Part shown: piece by piece, positions 36,601 to 47,156 of the stretch
Position numbering within the stretch: the stretch's first letter is position 1
Layout of the letters: each line of letters opens with the position of its first letter
Source: Deuterostichococcus epilithicus
Lineage: Eukaryota > Chlorophyta > Trebouxiophyceae > Prasiolales > Stichococcaceae
Reading direction: 5' to 3'
DNA: 64,000 bases
Assembly (NCBI GenBank): GCA_033439295.1
Contig: JAVTLE010000023.1
Location: forward strand, 4,004,530-4,068,529
Notes under the pieces: model-generated
The model's database searches: none
The model's input: the letters and a program-made list of their open reading frames with translations, nothing else
Told to the model about the DNA's origin: nothing
Translations under genes and position numbers: made by a program

Positions 36601-36903
36601 CTGCAGCCGCTTGTCGTTGACGAACGAGCCGTTGGCACTGCCGCAATCAACCAGGGTGAGCTCCCCATCGTGCGAGAGCGCCAGCTGCGCATGCTTGCGG
36701 CTGGCAAGGCGGGTGAAAGCCTCCTGTCCGCTCTTCAGGACTATAGCTTGCGTCGCGATGTCACGTCCGACGCCAAGCACGCCGGTATCGCCGGGATACC
36801 GGTCAGCGTGCAACACTGCGGAGAACAGAGCTGACAAATCGTGTACCGCGCTGCCGCACTGCCCGTCCTCCGTGACAGCGTACAGGCAGCAGGGCTCGCC
36901 CAT
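30647..36903 (-). CDS. FHA-RING E3 ubiquitin ligase, CHFR-like, with extra zinc fingers
   Basis: The first exon (36903-36535) is an FHA domain: LGVGRD, LASRKHAQL, VDCGSANGSFVNDKRL, ALRDGDVISFG; its last strand (NPLQFIVRN) opens exon 2 (36398-35811). Long Ala/Gln/Pro-rich exons follow (35592 to about 35000, about 34780-34220, about 34072-33940, about 33790-33650). The RING exon ends at 33195: FECIICRDWMVATHSMVPCG and HMFCGGCLGDWLPKNPTCPT, a complete C3HC4 pattern, continuing to IDNLLDTLVAPTLPADEKSD as in CHFR. Next are a short exon near 32332-32249, a C2H2-like exon near 32037 (CLICGPQELAAHTRRH), an exon about 31290-31046 with CRAC...HMRC spacing like a PARP-type zinc finger, and a final exon 30691-30647. 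Known relatives (CHFR, Dma1) are nuclear, bind phosphothreonine by FHA and guard mitotic entry. Ns at 31719, 31723, 31917 and 33057 fall inside. Domain identity is firm; several internal junctions are approximate. Confidence 0.85.
33018..33106. repeat. minisatellite-like tract in FHA-RING gene
   Basis: Degenerate repeats of GGCAGATGGGTAGCAGGCG-type units occur at least four times in the intron just downstream of the RING exon. One N (33057) lies inside, so copy number may be wrong. Confidence 0.75.
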
Positions 36904-38238
36904 GACCGCGGCTGGATTGGACCTGGCAGCAATGCTGCAGCCTGCAAGCCAGAGTGGCAAGCTTCAAGCCAAGGAAAATGTTGTGAGAACCGGAAAACAA
37001 TATCCCCATTCGAACCTCCGGCTCACGACCTGCAGGGCGTCCAACAGGCTTCGGAATCGTGCTTGCGTGAAGCGTTGATCTCCACCGCAAGGCCCCTCGT
37101 GGGTTCGCTCTCGCTGGAAACATCACCTGGTCCTCCAGCTCTGCCAGCAATAACCGGCGTCCACTAGACCACTTGAGGTATGCCGCAGCTGAGCCTGGAC
37201 CCTAGAGTTTCAAAGGAACAGGTTGGGGATGGCAACAGCGTACACGCGTGTATCAGTTCAAAGCACGTGAGCAATGCTGGGCGCGTCAGCTCTCTAGGAC
37301 AGCACAGAACTGTTCCGGGATGCAGAGCACCGCATCAGATAGCTTATTGCAACACTTCTGGCAGACTGGTTCGGCTGGCTGCGATGGGCGAAGCCGGACG
37401 ACAGGCGATGTCGTCGTAGACTCGTTCGTGTTGGATTCCGTGCCATTTTTAACCCTTGCGTAGAGGGTTGAGAAACGACCACAAAACCCTGCCAGTCCTC
37501 CACGCTGCCACAGGCGCTGCGATTTGCGGCAGCAATCAGTCCACCAGTGCCAAGTCGTTGATTGCGTGAACTTTGCATACCCGTATCGCATCTGTCAGGC
37601 CGGGCGAACAGCGGTGCGGAACGTAGAGGCGACACCAGCACGTGCACGCTTGCCGCTGCACGGAGGGCTCTAAGGCAAGGCTTGGGGCAGCTGCCCTATT
37701 CACAACGTGCGCTGTGCATCTGGAACTCTTCTGGAACGTTCATGTGGCTGCCGCAGCGCACGGCCTCCTCTGACCCTGTAGACACGGCATGCCGTTAATA
37801 TCCGTAAACGGTTGCTTTGCGGAGCATCCTGCAGGATGTCCGGCGCTCCGCTATCTGCAGCGTGTCTCTTTGTTGCATATTCCCGGCCCTAATATCTCGG
37901 CAGTGCATCACAGATGGCATGCCTGCCTGAACCTCCTTGTGCCAGGGCACCGCCCGGGCGGCTCATGGAGACCGCACCCTTGGCATTTTGGGGCTTCTTT
38001 ATGCGTACATGGTCTTGCTGTGTATCCATGCATTTCGTGGTGGTCTGACAGGAATGAAAACCTGAGGCACACATTGCGTGGACACCTGAGCGTTCACTGC
38101 CCTGCAAGGCATTTCGAGGCAGCCGCTGTAGCCGTGTCGTCAAGCGTCCCAGCCTCTACTTGCAGGCAGACACGCCTCCAAGTGCAGCGTAAGTGAGCGC
38201 CTCTCGCCACAAGCCGGCAGGCGGCGACCATCGCCAGC
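36904..38238. promoter_or_regulatory. divergent promoter region, FHA-RING / EXECUTER
   Basis: These 1335 bases lie between the start codons of two divergent genes. No open frame here has family resemblance. Promoters and 5' UTRs, possibly with a non-coding first exon, are inferred from position only. Confidence 0.45.
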
Positions 38239-41200
38239 ATGGCGCTGCGGGCGCGGCCCAGCGCAGGCGCGCTGCAGCAGCGGCAGCCATCATGCCGCGG
38301 CAGCGCCCACGCGTGCAACGCCCCACCAGCCGCCGGCAGCACAGCAAGCGGCTTGCTCAGCGGCACCGGCATCGCGCAGCAGGCGCCGCAAAGGCACAGC
38401 TGGCAGCAGCGGGCGCACCGGTGCCGGCGCCATGTTCTTTGCTCCGCGGCGGGCAGCAGCGGCGGCGGCGACGGCGCCAGCAAGGCGATCGCCTGGGCGG
38501 TCAACGCCGCCCGCCGCACCTTCCGGCTGAAGGGCAGCGACACCGACCCGCAGCAGCAGGTGGAGGACGGCGGCAGGGCCGGCGCCGGCCCGGGGTCCGC
38601 GCAGCCGAGCGGCGCCGCGGCGGTGCCCGAGGGCAGCGGCTCGTCGGCGCGCGAGGCGAGCGGCGAGGCTCACAAGGAGTCCTTTGAGTCCTGGCACGAG
38701 GTGGGCTGGGAGGCGGACGTTCCATGTTCTTTCTTGTTCGATCTGCACTTGTGACATCCCCTGCCATGCATGCCCTGCTGCGCCAGTCTGACACCCAGTC
38801 TCGAGCTCAGCAACCTGCAGCCATTTTCCCGTGGCCACCCGCGTCATTCCGTGTTGTCTCTTCCGCAGTACTTCGACCAGCTGCACGAGGGTGCCTGTCT
38901 CTGCCTTTCCATCGAGCTGGACGATGTGGATGCAGCCCTTATGTCAGTCACATTCAGATCTCGAACTCAGCGTCGCCGTGCCCTGTGTTTGTCGTGCAGT
39001 TCATCGACCAGATGGACGAGGGCGCCCGCATGTCCATAGAGCTGGACGACCTGCTCACCCAGGCGGTCAACGAGGAGCGGTTTGACGATGCCGTCCGCCT
39101 GCGGAGACAGGTGTGCATGCGTAGTGTTCAGGTGCCGGTGCATGCAAGGGCTTTCAGGCTGCCGTTAGCCGACTTTCAAACCTGCACAGCCACCTTGTCG
39201 ACAGCGTCTGAGCACATGCCATGCGATTTTTCCAGAGCATGCCCTGTCGGCGCGCCCCATTTCAGGCGGTGCCTGCCTGCGGCTCCTCAACGTGATGCTG
39301 CTTGCGCCTGCAGATCGAGGAGCTTGCGGCAGAGGACACGGTGGGCTCTGCCATGGACGAAATGGAGGACGCCTTGGCAGAGGAGCGGTGAGTTTCCTCG
39401 AAGAGCACTTTCGAGTATGCTGCAGCTCGAAACCCCTTTGTGGCCCGCGCCAATATCATGGAATCTCGGAGGGCGGCCCAGTCTGGCAAGCCTGCAATGG
39501 GAGGTCACACCCACACTGGCACTCGTCCTGTCGTGGCAGTTTGGCGCTGCTGTTTGACCTGTGCATTCAGCACGGGGTGCCCACTGCCTCAGCCTGCCGC
39601 CCCGCCTATGGTTTGCCGAGCAGCATGTAAAGTCACCCGGGTCGGTGTCCATGCATCAAAAGCCCGCATGCCGACTGCCCGCAGGTATGCGGACGCGGCG
39701 CGCATCCGGGATGATGCGCAAACGGGGCTCATCGGCTGGTGGGCGGGGCGTGGCGAGGACGACCCCTACGGCCACCTGCTGCACGTGTCTGCGGGCTTCG
39801 GCTGCTACACCGGCCGCGCGTACCTGCCCAAGTCGCTGTTCGAGATCAAGGCGAGTGCGCCTGCGTGCAGCCGCTGCTTCCTCCCCACTGGAGCGGCGCT
39901 GGTGCCTGTCGCCATACCTTTCCAATGCCGAAGGGGCGCACCGACCTGGCTAGCTGCACACAGGTTGTCACGGACACCTCGGTGGCAGGGGTGTGGCGGG
40001 CACTGCCAGGGCTGGCGGAGCATTTGACAATTACGCACCATGCTCTTTGGACCCTGAAATTGTCCCGTGTGCCTTGAAACCCCAGAAAAAGGTCCTGTGG
40101 GCTTGTCCCGGGGCTTGTCCCAGGATTGTGTGAGCAGTCGGGCTGCAGCAGGACAATTCGTACAGCGTGCTGCTGAGCGTGGGGCAGCCGCTGCTGGCAC
40201 TGGCGGAGCAGACTGGCAGCATGCAATCGCACCAACGATTATCGATTGACGCTGGGACGTCTCGGCTGTTGTACACCACTATAATATTGTGTGCCTCCTT
40301 CTTCGCACCAGGAGTACGTGAACTCCGGGCAGCTGCGGGAGGAGGATGTGGACAGCGTGCTGCTCAACATGGGGCAACCGCTGCTGGAGGTGTTCTTGCG
40401 CCGCGACGAGGAGGACGCGGACCGCCTGCGCAGCTGCGCCACCGTCATCGTGCCCGCCGATTTTGCGCAGGTCGGGTCCTGCGCTTGGCGCTCTCACAGC
40501 AGATGCGTGGCGCTCTCAGAAAGCAAATGATGCACAGACGGGCTCTGTCTCCTGCCGAAATTCTATGTCCTCCTGCTTGACCTGGTTGGTTGCGCAGAGC
40601 CGCCGCATCAGCCATTAGCGTCAAATGTCAACGCGAGTGTACTTGCTTGTGGAGTGTCAGTTCAGCGGGAAGCTGACTGCACGCCGTGTCGAATTCCTGC
40701 AGATGCAGATGGACACAGATGGCAGCGGCGGCGAGAGCGGCGATGAGGACGACGATGACCGCGCCAAGGTATAGAAGGAAGCACAAAAACGATTTTAATG
40801 TCTTTACAGACACAACTGGTATCATTCTTTGTGCTCCCTGGCGCCGCACACGAGCTGTGCAAGGGTTTCAAGGCGGTGCATGCCGCCGCCGGCTCCCAAC
40901 AAGCTCGGTCGCCCCAGCCCCTGCACCGCCCGCCTGTCGTGGCTGCACCCCGGCTGTCCTCCCTCCCATCCCGCAGCCGCTGAGGCTGGTTCAGCGCCGA
41001 CATTGGCCTCTTGCAAGCCAAGCAGACGAACCCACTGCTGCCGATACCTCCCTTGGAGCGGGCTGGGCCTTGAGAGTTGCCAGCCAGACCAATGGGTTCC
41101 TCTCGCAACATCTGGGGGCGTGCCTGGCGCGCAGAGCATCATGAGGCTGACAGACCTTCGAATCTTTCACGATGTGTGGCGCGCAGAGCGTCATGAGGCT

Positions 41201-44200
41201 GGCGGGCATGGAGGTGGAGGAGGTCGGGGATGACGAGCAGCCGGCGGGCGGCACGCCGTCCACAAACGAGGTCCTGGAGGCGCTGAAGGACGAGGTCATG
41301 CGTCAGCTCAAGGTGGGGACTCCTTCCTGCATCCTCCTTGTCGAAAGTGCTCCTTGCCAGACCCCAATGTCGCAGTAGCACCGCCCTCCACCGACGAGCT
41401 GCTGGAGGCGCCAAAACATGAGGTCGTGCGTCAGCTCAAGGGAAACACATCTCCTCTTTGGTCCTCCTTTCCACTTTCCGAACCGCCGACATTGCTGTGG
41501 TGGAGTAGCGGCGCCGTCCCAACAATGAGGCGCTGTCCCTCAAGGACGAGGTCATGCGTCAGCTCCAGGTAGGCTTGTGCTCACGCATGCTGCTATGCAC
41601 TTCTGGACCAGAGCAGGCAAGCATTGCACAGGCATAGCAGTGGCGTCACGAGCCAACGAGATGCTGGAATGCTAGAGAACGAGGCCATGCGCCTCCCCAG
41701 TACCGTCCTCTGCCCTCTGACGAGTCTTGTTCATTCCTCAGCATTGGCAGCACGCTGCGCGGGCTGTGCCGCTCTGGCGACGCATCAAGTAGGCTGACCA
41801 GCACGACTCACGATTCCTTTGTAAGAGAGCAGCTCCTCAAGACAAATTGGAATCCCCCTGGCCGCAGCTGGGCATGCAGCAGCAGCGGCCGCCGCCGGAG
41901 GAGGGCTCGCCGGACGACCGCGACGCCTTCAACGACATCACCGACCTGTCCTTCCTTGGGCAGGCCGGCGGCAGCGGCAGCGACGGCGACGGCGTGCCCG
42001 CCGACCTTGGCAGCAGCCTGGGCGGCATCATAGAGGTGCCCGATTGCATTTTGGTTCACTCTGCTTGGTGGATGAAAGGCGGACAAAAGGCAATGCCAGC
42101 CATGCTCTGGATCCTGCTACACGCGTGAAGCACATGGCAGATCGAAAGCCGGGCGTGGGTTGCTGTGCGGCGGCCGGCCTGACAGTGACATTAAAGCAGA
42201 CCAAGTTAACTGGCCAGCACCACCAGCTGTTGACGGACAGGCTGGCGTCCCTGGCTGACTCGACTGCCAATGTCCGCACAGCAGCACAGGCCGCGCGCAG
42301 CACTCAATTCCCTCAAGACGAATGGAGTGTCCTGCCAAGCCTCGATTCCGCTGCGCAGCTGGGCGGCGGTACCATCGAGCTGGGCGATGAGGCGGGGACG
42401 ACCATCACGGTGGAGGTGACGACGGGGCCGGCGGGGCAGGAAATGGCACGCAATGCCGCCGACCTGCGCCGCTTCGGCAAGGACCGCTTCGTCGTCCAGG
42501 TGCAGTGCCTTCCTGGAAACCCTTCTCGTGTGCCACACATCAGACGACTGCTGCCCTGCCATGTCGCAGACCCGCACAGCTTCCGCACGGAACACACTTT
42601 GGCTGGCAGGTTGTGAGACTTTTCCCTATTGTCAAATTGGAGAATTTTGCAATGCGAGGCCGCTGCCAGGAGGCCGCCCCTAGGATGTCTTCGTGAGGAT
42701 TGCCGGCCGATCAGGCATTCGAATGAACACTGGTTGCAAGCCATGTTTTGCCGGTGCCATTGCACAAATGCGAGGCTCAACCTGCGGCGAACTCCTCTGT
42801 CCGCGGTCCCTGATGCTGGACCCTGAACCTGTGCGCTTGCGGCTGTGCTGCACAGGCGCTGAAGGATCCGGACAACTGGGACGGGAAGGCGGAAGCACCG
42901 GAGGAGGAGGAGGAGGACACCCTGGAGCAGGAGGAAAGCGGCCTGGAACAGCGAGTGCTGGCGGCGCTCACGGACGTAGATGGGACGCCCGCCGACGTCA
43001 GCCGCCGCCTGGTGCGCCGCAAGAGGGTTTCAAGGATCTTTCCCGTACTTGTCGACCGGTCCAGGGCTTGGCTTGGCGCCTCATCGACCAGGCCTCGGTT
43101 CGTCTGGCTGTGTGGCCAGTGGAGGTTTGCCCAGTGGAGGCCGGAGTTCGCTGCTGTGGTAGCCTGTGCTGCGGTAGCCTGTGACGGGTGCCGGCAGCGA
43201 GGCTGGCAGTCTACCCCTTCCGGGACAAGTGCACCATCTTGTCGCCTGCTTTCATGTGTACGGCTGCCAGAAGGCGACCGGGGGTCGAGTACTCGTTCGT
43301 CCCTCCGCGGCAGGGCTGACCACGCGGCAGTGACTTTGTGTGTTACGCAGGGGGACGCAATGTCGGACCAGCTGACAGGCAGCCGCCGCGCGGCGCGGCG
43401 GGCGTCAGACATCAGCCGCCAGGGCCGCAGCTCCCTCGTCCAGATCGCCGACTTCGAGGTGGGCGCCCGTCTGGCACCTCGCCGCAAGTGCTACCACTCC
43501 GTCCGACACAGCGATGGCCTGCACGAGCCGTCGCTCCGTGCGCTGCTCCCGCAGCAACGTCAGCTGGAACACGGGGCGCTGCCCTGGCTCGCTGGAAGCT
43601 GCCAGGCCCTCGCGTTGCCGACGATCGGCTTTGGGTGGCATTTCTGACCCTCGACTCTGGACCCTGACCTCTAGACCCTGCTGCAGTCGGAGGATAGGCG
43701 GCCGGAGGTGCAGGAGGTGAGGGACACAGTGGCGAGGGAGGTGCGGCGGCTGCAGCAGGCGCACGCGGCCGGCACCGGGCCCGCCGTCGACCGCGAGACC
43801 ATCCGCGGCCTCATCCGCAAGGTGCGGCAGGGGCGCCTCCCGCTCTGGTCGGCCCGCGCAGGGGGGGTGTTCGGCTGTGGGACGTGCCGTGCGCGGGCGC
43901 AGGCGTATGGTGTGCTCCGTACTGGGAGCAGACGGCGGCAGCCGCAGCGCGAGGCCGCACTTGCGTCCAGATGCCCGGCACCCTCCGGCGGCTTGCTCAT
44001 CGATGCCTGCACCTGCTGCTTGCCCTGCCTGACGGTGTCGTCGTGGCGCAGCCGCCACAACCCAGGCCCCAACCACTTCTGTTTCCGTACCGGCAGGTGA
44101 CGGCAAAGCAGCGCGCCGAGCAGAGGCGCAAGCGGCAGGCGGAGGCCTCGGAGGAGGCGCTCGCGAACGCCGCAGCGGCGCTGGACCCCAGCAACCTGTT

Positions 44201-44763
44201 CAAGGTGAGGATGTTGCAGGAAGCGCTGGCTCAAGGGCCTCTCGGAAGGGGACAACGACTGCCTGGCATTCAGCTTGCGTGCTGGCAAGTGTGGGGCGCG
44301 GCCGCAGCCTTGGCCGGCGCTCGACAGGCTAAACCCCGCCAGGTGTGTCGGCGAACCCGCAACCGTGGGTGGCTGCACGGCTCTTACACGAGCTGGAAAC
44401 TCTAGTCACCCTGCCAGAGCGTACAGTCGCCGCCCCTGCCGACTTGACATCCACATGCAACATGCGCTATGTGTCGCATGCTGCAGGGCCGGGTGTCCTA
44501 CCGGCGCGTCCCCTCCGGCTTGTCGCGCACGGACCCCTTCTCAGGCACCTACCTGGCGGCCTTCGGCCCGCACGGCATCGAGATGCTGCTGCTCAGCCGC
44601 TCGATGGCCCGCAACGGCCACGAGATCGTCACCGCCCGCAAGCTGACAGGTCCGTTCTCGTCCGCCGCGGGGCGACGACCCCCTCTGGGCACCTTGCAGG
44701 CTTGAGCTTGCACCTCATCGTACGATTGCGTTGGATTCGCGCTGTCTGCCGCCATCGGGGCCT

Positions 44764-44822
<59 letters not shown>

Positions 44823-46098
44823 GCATGCAGGCGGCAACCCTGCATCATCAAGCCGACAGCTGCGCACACGCATCAAGAGGAGTTCTCCATCTGCCCAAGT
44901 GCCGGCAGCTGAGGCGCCCCTTCACGGCCAGCATCAATCGGCCGCCACCTTAACGACACCCTGCTCTCTCATGAGTGTCCTGCCCAGCCAGTAGCGTGGC
45001 CTTGACCCTCAGGCGACCCCAACGTGCCGGCGGGGGAGGTATCCTTCACGGCCAACATCGATCGGGGGGCGCGCCTGGACGTGAGCGAGTACCCGGACAT
45101 GCTGGGCGTGACGGCGCGCTACGCGGGGCGCGGCCTCGTCGCGCAGCCCGGTTTCACCGAGCCCAAGTGCGTGTTGCTTTGGACTTCTTGGGCTTCAGAC
45201 TTCTTGAGTGCCCCCCCCNGGGCAGGGCGCTTTTTGAGCAGCTTTTCGAGTGTCTGTGAGCTTTGCCTTCCAACTTGCGACCGTTCTGGACGGCTGGCGG
45301 CTGCTTCTTGAGCTGTCCGTTCGAGCAGCTTTTCGAGCGGTTTTGAGCTTTGCTTTGAAGTTGCGACCATTCTGGGCGGCTGGCGGCCTGCGCGGCTGAC
45401 AGCGGCACCGAGCTTTTTCGCCTCGGCCTCGTCGACACCCGGGGTGGGGGTGCCTGGAGGGCCCCGGGGGGCGCTGGGCGTCATGCCGCATGCTGCGTGG
45501 CTTATCTCTCTCGCGCAGCCTGGCTGGCGCTGCCGGATGCTGTTGTCATGTTGAACCGGCCGCGTGCCCCTCCGCCTGCAGAGTGAGCTTCCTTGCTGCT
45601 TCGTGTCTTTTATACTCATTAGACGACATTATTATGTGTAACAGGTGGGTAGAGGGCGAGCTGCTGCAGTTTGCAGAGGCCAGCCCTGTGACCCAGGGCG
45701 CCCGACTGGGCTTCGTCTGGGTGAGTTTGGGGTTTTAAGTTTCCCACCAATTTGCCTGTTGCTCCTGGCGCCTCCTCGTTCAATCTGTTTGCACATCTGC
45801 TGCGAGCAGCAATTGATTGATTCCCAGATTCCCTCTGGAGCTTTGTGGCTTTGTGGCTCTGGTCGAAAGTTGACACGACTGGCATCTGGACGCAGGCCAC
45901 CCCGGGGCAGAAACGCTACCTGGTAAGTGCTCTGCGGCTCGTCTACTTGCTTCTGGTCGTGACCTTTTCGCACTTGCTGTGACACCTGCTCCTGGATCCG
46001 GAGCAGCTGATTTGCTGTCCTCAGGTGAATGATGGCTGACTGAGCGCATTTGAATGCAGGTGCTACTCAACCGTGTGGGCCTGGACGAGAACGAGTGA
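38239..46098 (+). CDS. EX: EXECUTER protein (chloroplast singlet-oxygen signalling)
   Basis: EXECUTER1/2 of plants are thylakoid-associated chloroplast proteins that relay singlet-oxygen stress to the nucleus. The first exon begins MALRARPSAGALQQRQPSCR, an Ala/Arg/Ser-rich transit peptide. Then come UVR-type helices (MSIELDDLLTQAVNEERFDD, about 39000-39110; 39313-39387), YADAARIRDDAQTGLIGWWA and FGCYTGRAYLPKSLFEIK (39685-39849). Acidic linker exons and conserved blocks follow at about 40313-40470, 41841-42035, 42314-42498, 42855-43026, 43351-43458, 43687-43821, 44098-44203 and 44487-44648 (DPFSGTYLAAFGPHGIEMLL). The C-terminal DUF3506/SOS region is at about 45013-45165 (DPNVPAGEVSFTANIDRGAR; GLVAQPGFTEPK), 45645-45719 (WVEGELLQF) and the last exons to 46098 (VLLNRVGLDENE). 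The Trp at 45646 is in the segment holding the oxidisable Trp of Arabidopsis EX1; exact equivalence needs alignment. Intron 39850 appears to start with GC. The gene contains several internal tandem duplications. Confidence 0.9.
38872..39053 (+). repeat. duplicated exon segment in EXECUTER (copies at 38872 and 39000)
   Basis: Both segments encode a (F/I)DQ(L/M)xEGA...SIELDD core: FDQLHEGACLCLSIELDD and IDQMDEGARMSIELDD. They are about 125 bases apart. Only the second continues into the UVR helix and a good donor at 39110. Confidence 0.75.
40158..40386 (+). repeat. duplicated exon segment in EXECUTER (copies at 40158 and 40348)
   Basis: The two 39-base segments encode SYSVLLSVGQPLL and VDSVLLNMGQPLL and differ at several mostly silent positions. 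They start 190 bases apart. Confidence 0.75.
41259..41700 (+). repeat. four-copy tandem array of an EXECUTER exon, about 128-bp unit
   Basis: Units start near 41259, 41387, 41513 and 41651. Copies 1-3 encode variants of (N/D)E(V/L)LEALKDEVMRQLK. Copy 4 is decayed, with a TAG in the matching frame. Copy 1 ends at a GTGGGG donor and copy 3 at GTAGGC. Confidence 0.8.
44765..44821 (+). repeat. (CAG)19 microsatellite
   Basis: Nineteen uninterrupted CAG units in an EXECUTER intron, between the exon ending about 44648 and the exon beginning about 45013. Confidence 0.95.
45236..45391. repeat. 87-bp spaced tandem duplication in EXECUTER intron
   Basis: GAGCAGCTTTTCGAG starts both copies (45236-45304 and 45323-45391), which remain alike to GGCTGGCGG near their ends. 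An N at 45219 lies just upstream. Confidence 0.85.
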
Positions 46099-47156
46099 CT
46101 CGGCCTGCTGGTGTGCCGCCAGCGGTCAGAGGTCGTGGCCATTGCAGCGCTCATGCACGTGGCGCTCAGCTGTGGCCCAACGTCATTGCAAATGATTTGC
46201 TTGTAGCATGCGAGCAATAATAGCCTGTCGCCTGCATATTGATCAGCATACCTACCTATCGACGCGCCGATTGCTGATAAAGCAGTGCCGCAGAACTTGT
46301 GGTCGTCAGGGATGTGAAGCGCTGCTGGGTACATCCCAAAACGCCAGCATCGATATGCTTCTCAGAAGAGCTGAACCGGGTGATGCAGGCAGCTGCACAA
46401 AGCATTGCTGCCCGCTGGGATACCTGAACCTGCTCTTGCCGCTTTGCGAATGAAATGCTGATGGTCTTTGCTAGAGGTACCTGCACACCGGCTGCTGCAG
46501 AGTCACACTAGGTACCCAGTAATCTATAAGATCAATCCGTGCTCGATTCAAGGACTGCTCTGCTATTTCGTGTCCTGGATTCGGTACGCTCAAGTGGGCA
46601 TGCACCTTTTCACGTGGGTCAACACTAATCACTAAACACTGCTGTCAACATGATTAGTTCCGATATGATCCAGATTTTGCTGACTGGACATCGAACTAGT
46701 GCCGACTGCTTTACTGGTCTGCTAGAAGCCTGGAACTGCAGTGTTCCAAATCAGTGTAACGAGTCAGCTTTGTGACGCTGCCCGAAGCGGCGTGCGCATT
46801 CATGGCGGGGTCCTCTCTGGCACACTGCAACGACATGCGTGTACCACAGCGCATCCTAGCAAGCTGCGAGGCGAGCTTCAGGGTAGCACACAGAGCTCCA
46901 GCTGCAATTTGGCAATGCCGCAGGCAGCAGCCCCGCAGCCGTCGCGACGCGGTATGGCCAACTCAGGCCACGGCACGTGCTGGTCAGAGCCTGGATGTCG
47001 ACTCACCGCAGGCGAGTTCGTGGCGCTGTTGACCATGAATGATTGCTTGTTTGGCTAGGAAGTTTCTCAAGTGCGCACCGCCGTCGATCAGCACGTTGTG
47101 GATTGTCGCACTGCAGTTGCAGTTTTCGATGAGTCGCTGCGATAACCGCTGTGCAG
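46099..47156. other. intergenic, EXECUTER to acyltransferase
   Basis: Should contain the EXECUTER 3' UTR, the acyltransferase promoter and its unresolved first coding exon. TGTAA at 46755-46759 could end EXECUTER transcripts. No other gene supported. Confidence 0.4.

Noticed and set aside
37286-37798. Possible small genes between FHA-RING and EXECUTER
   Set aside because: Frames are short, overlapping on both strands and without motif or codon support.
44549-44869. Poly-Leu and poly-Cys minus-strand frames at the CAG tract
   Set aside because: Shadow readings of a microsatellite lying in an EXECUTER intron. No homology or flanking domain.
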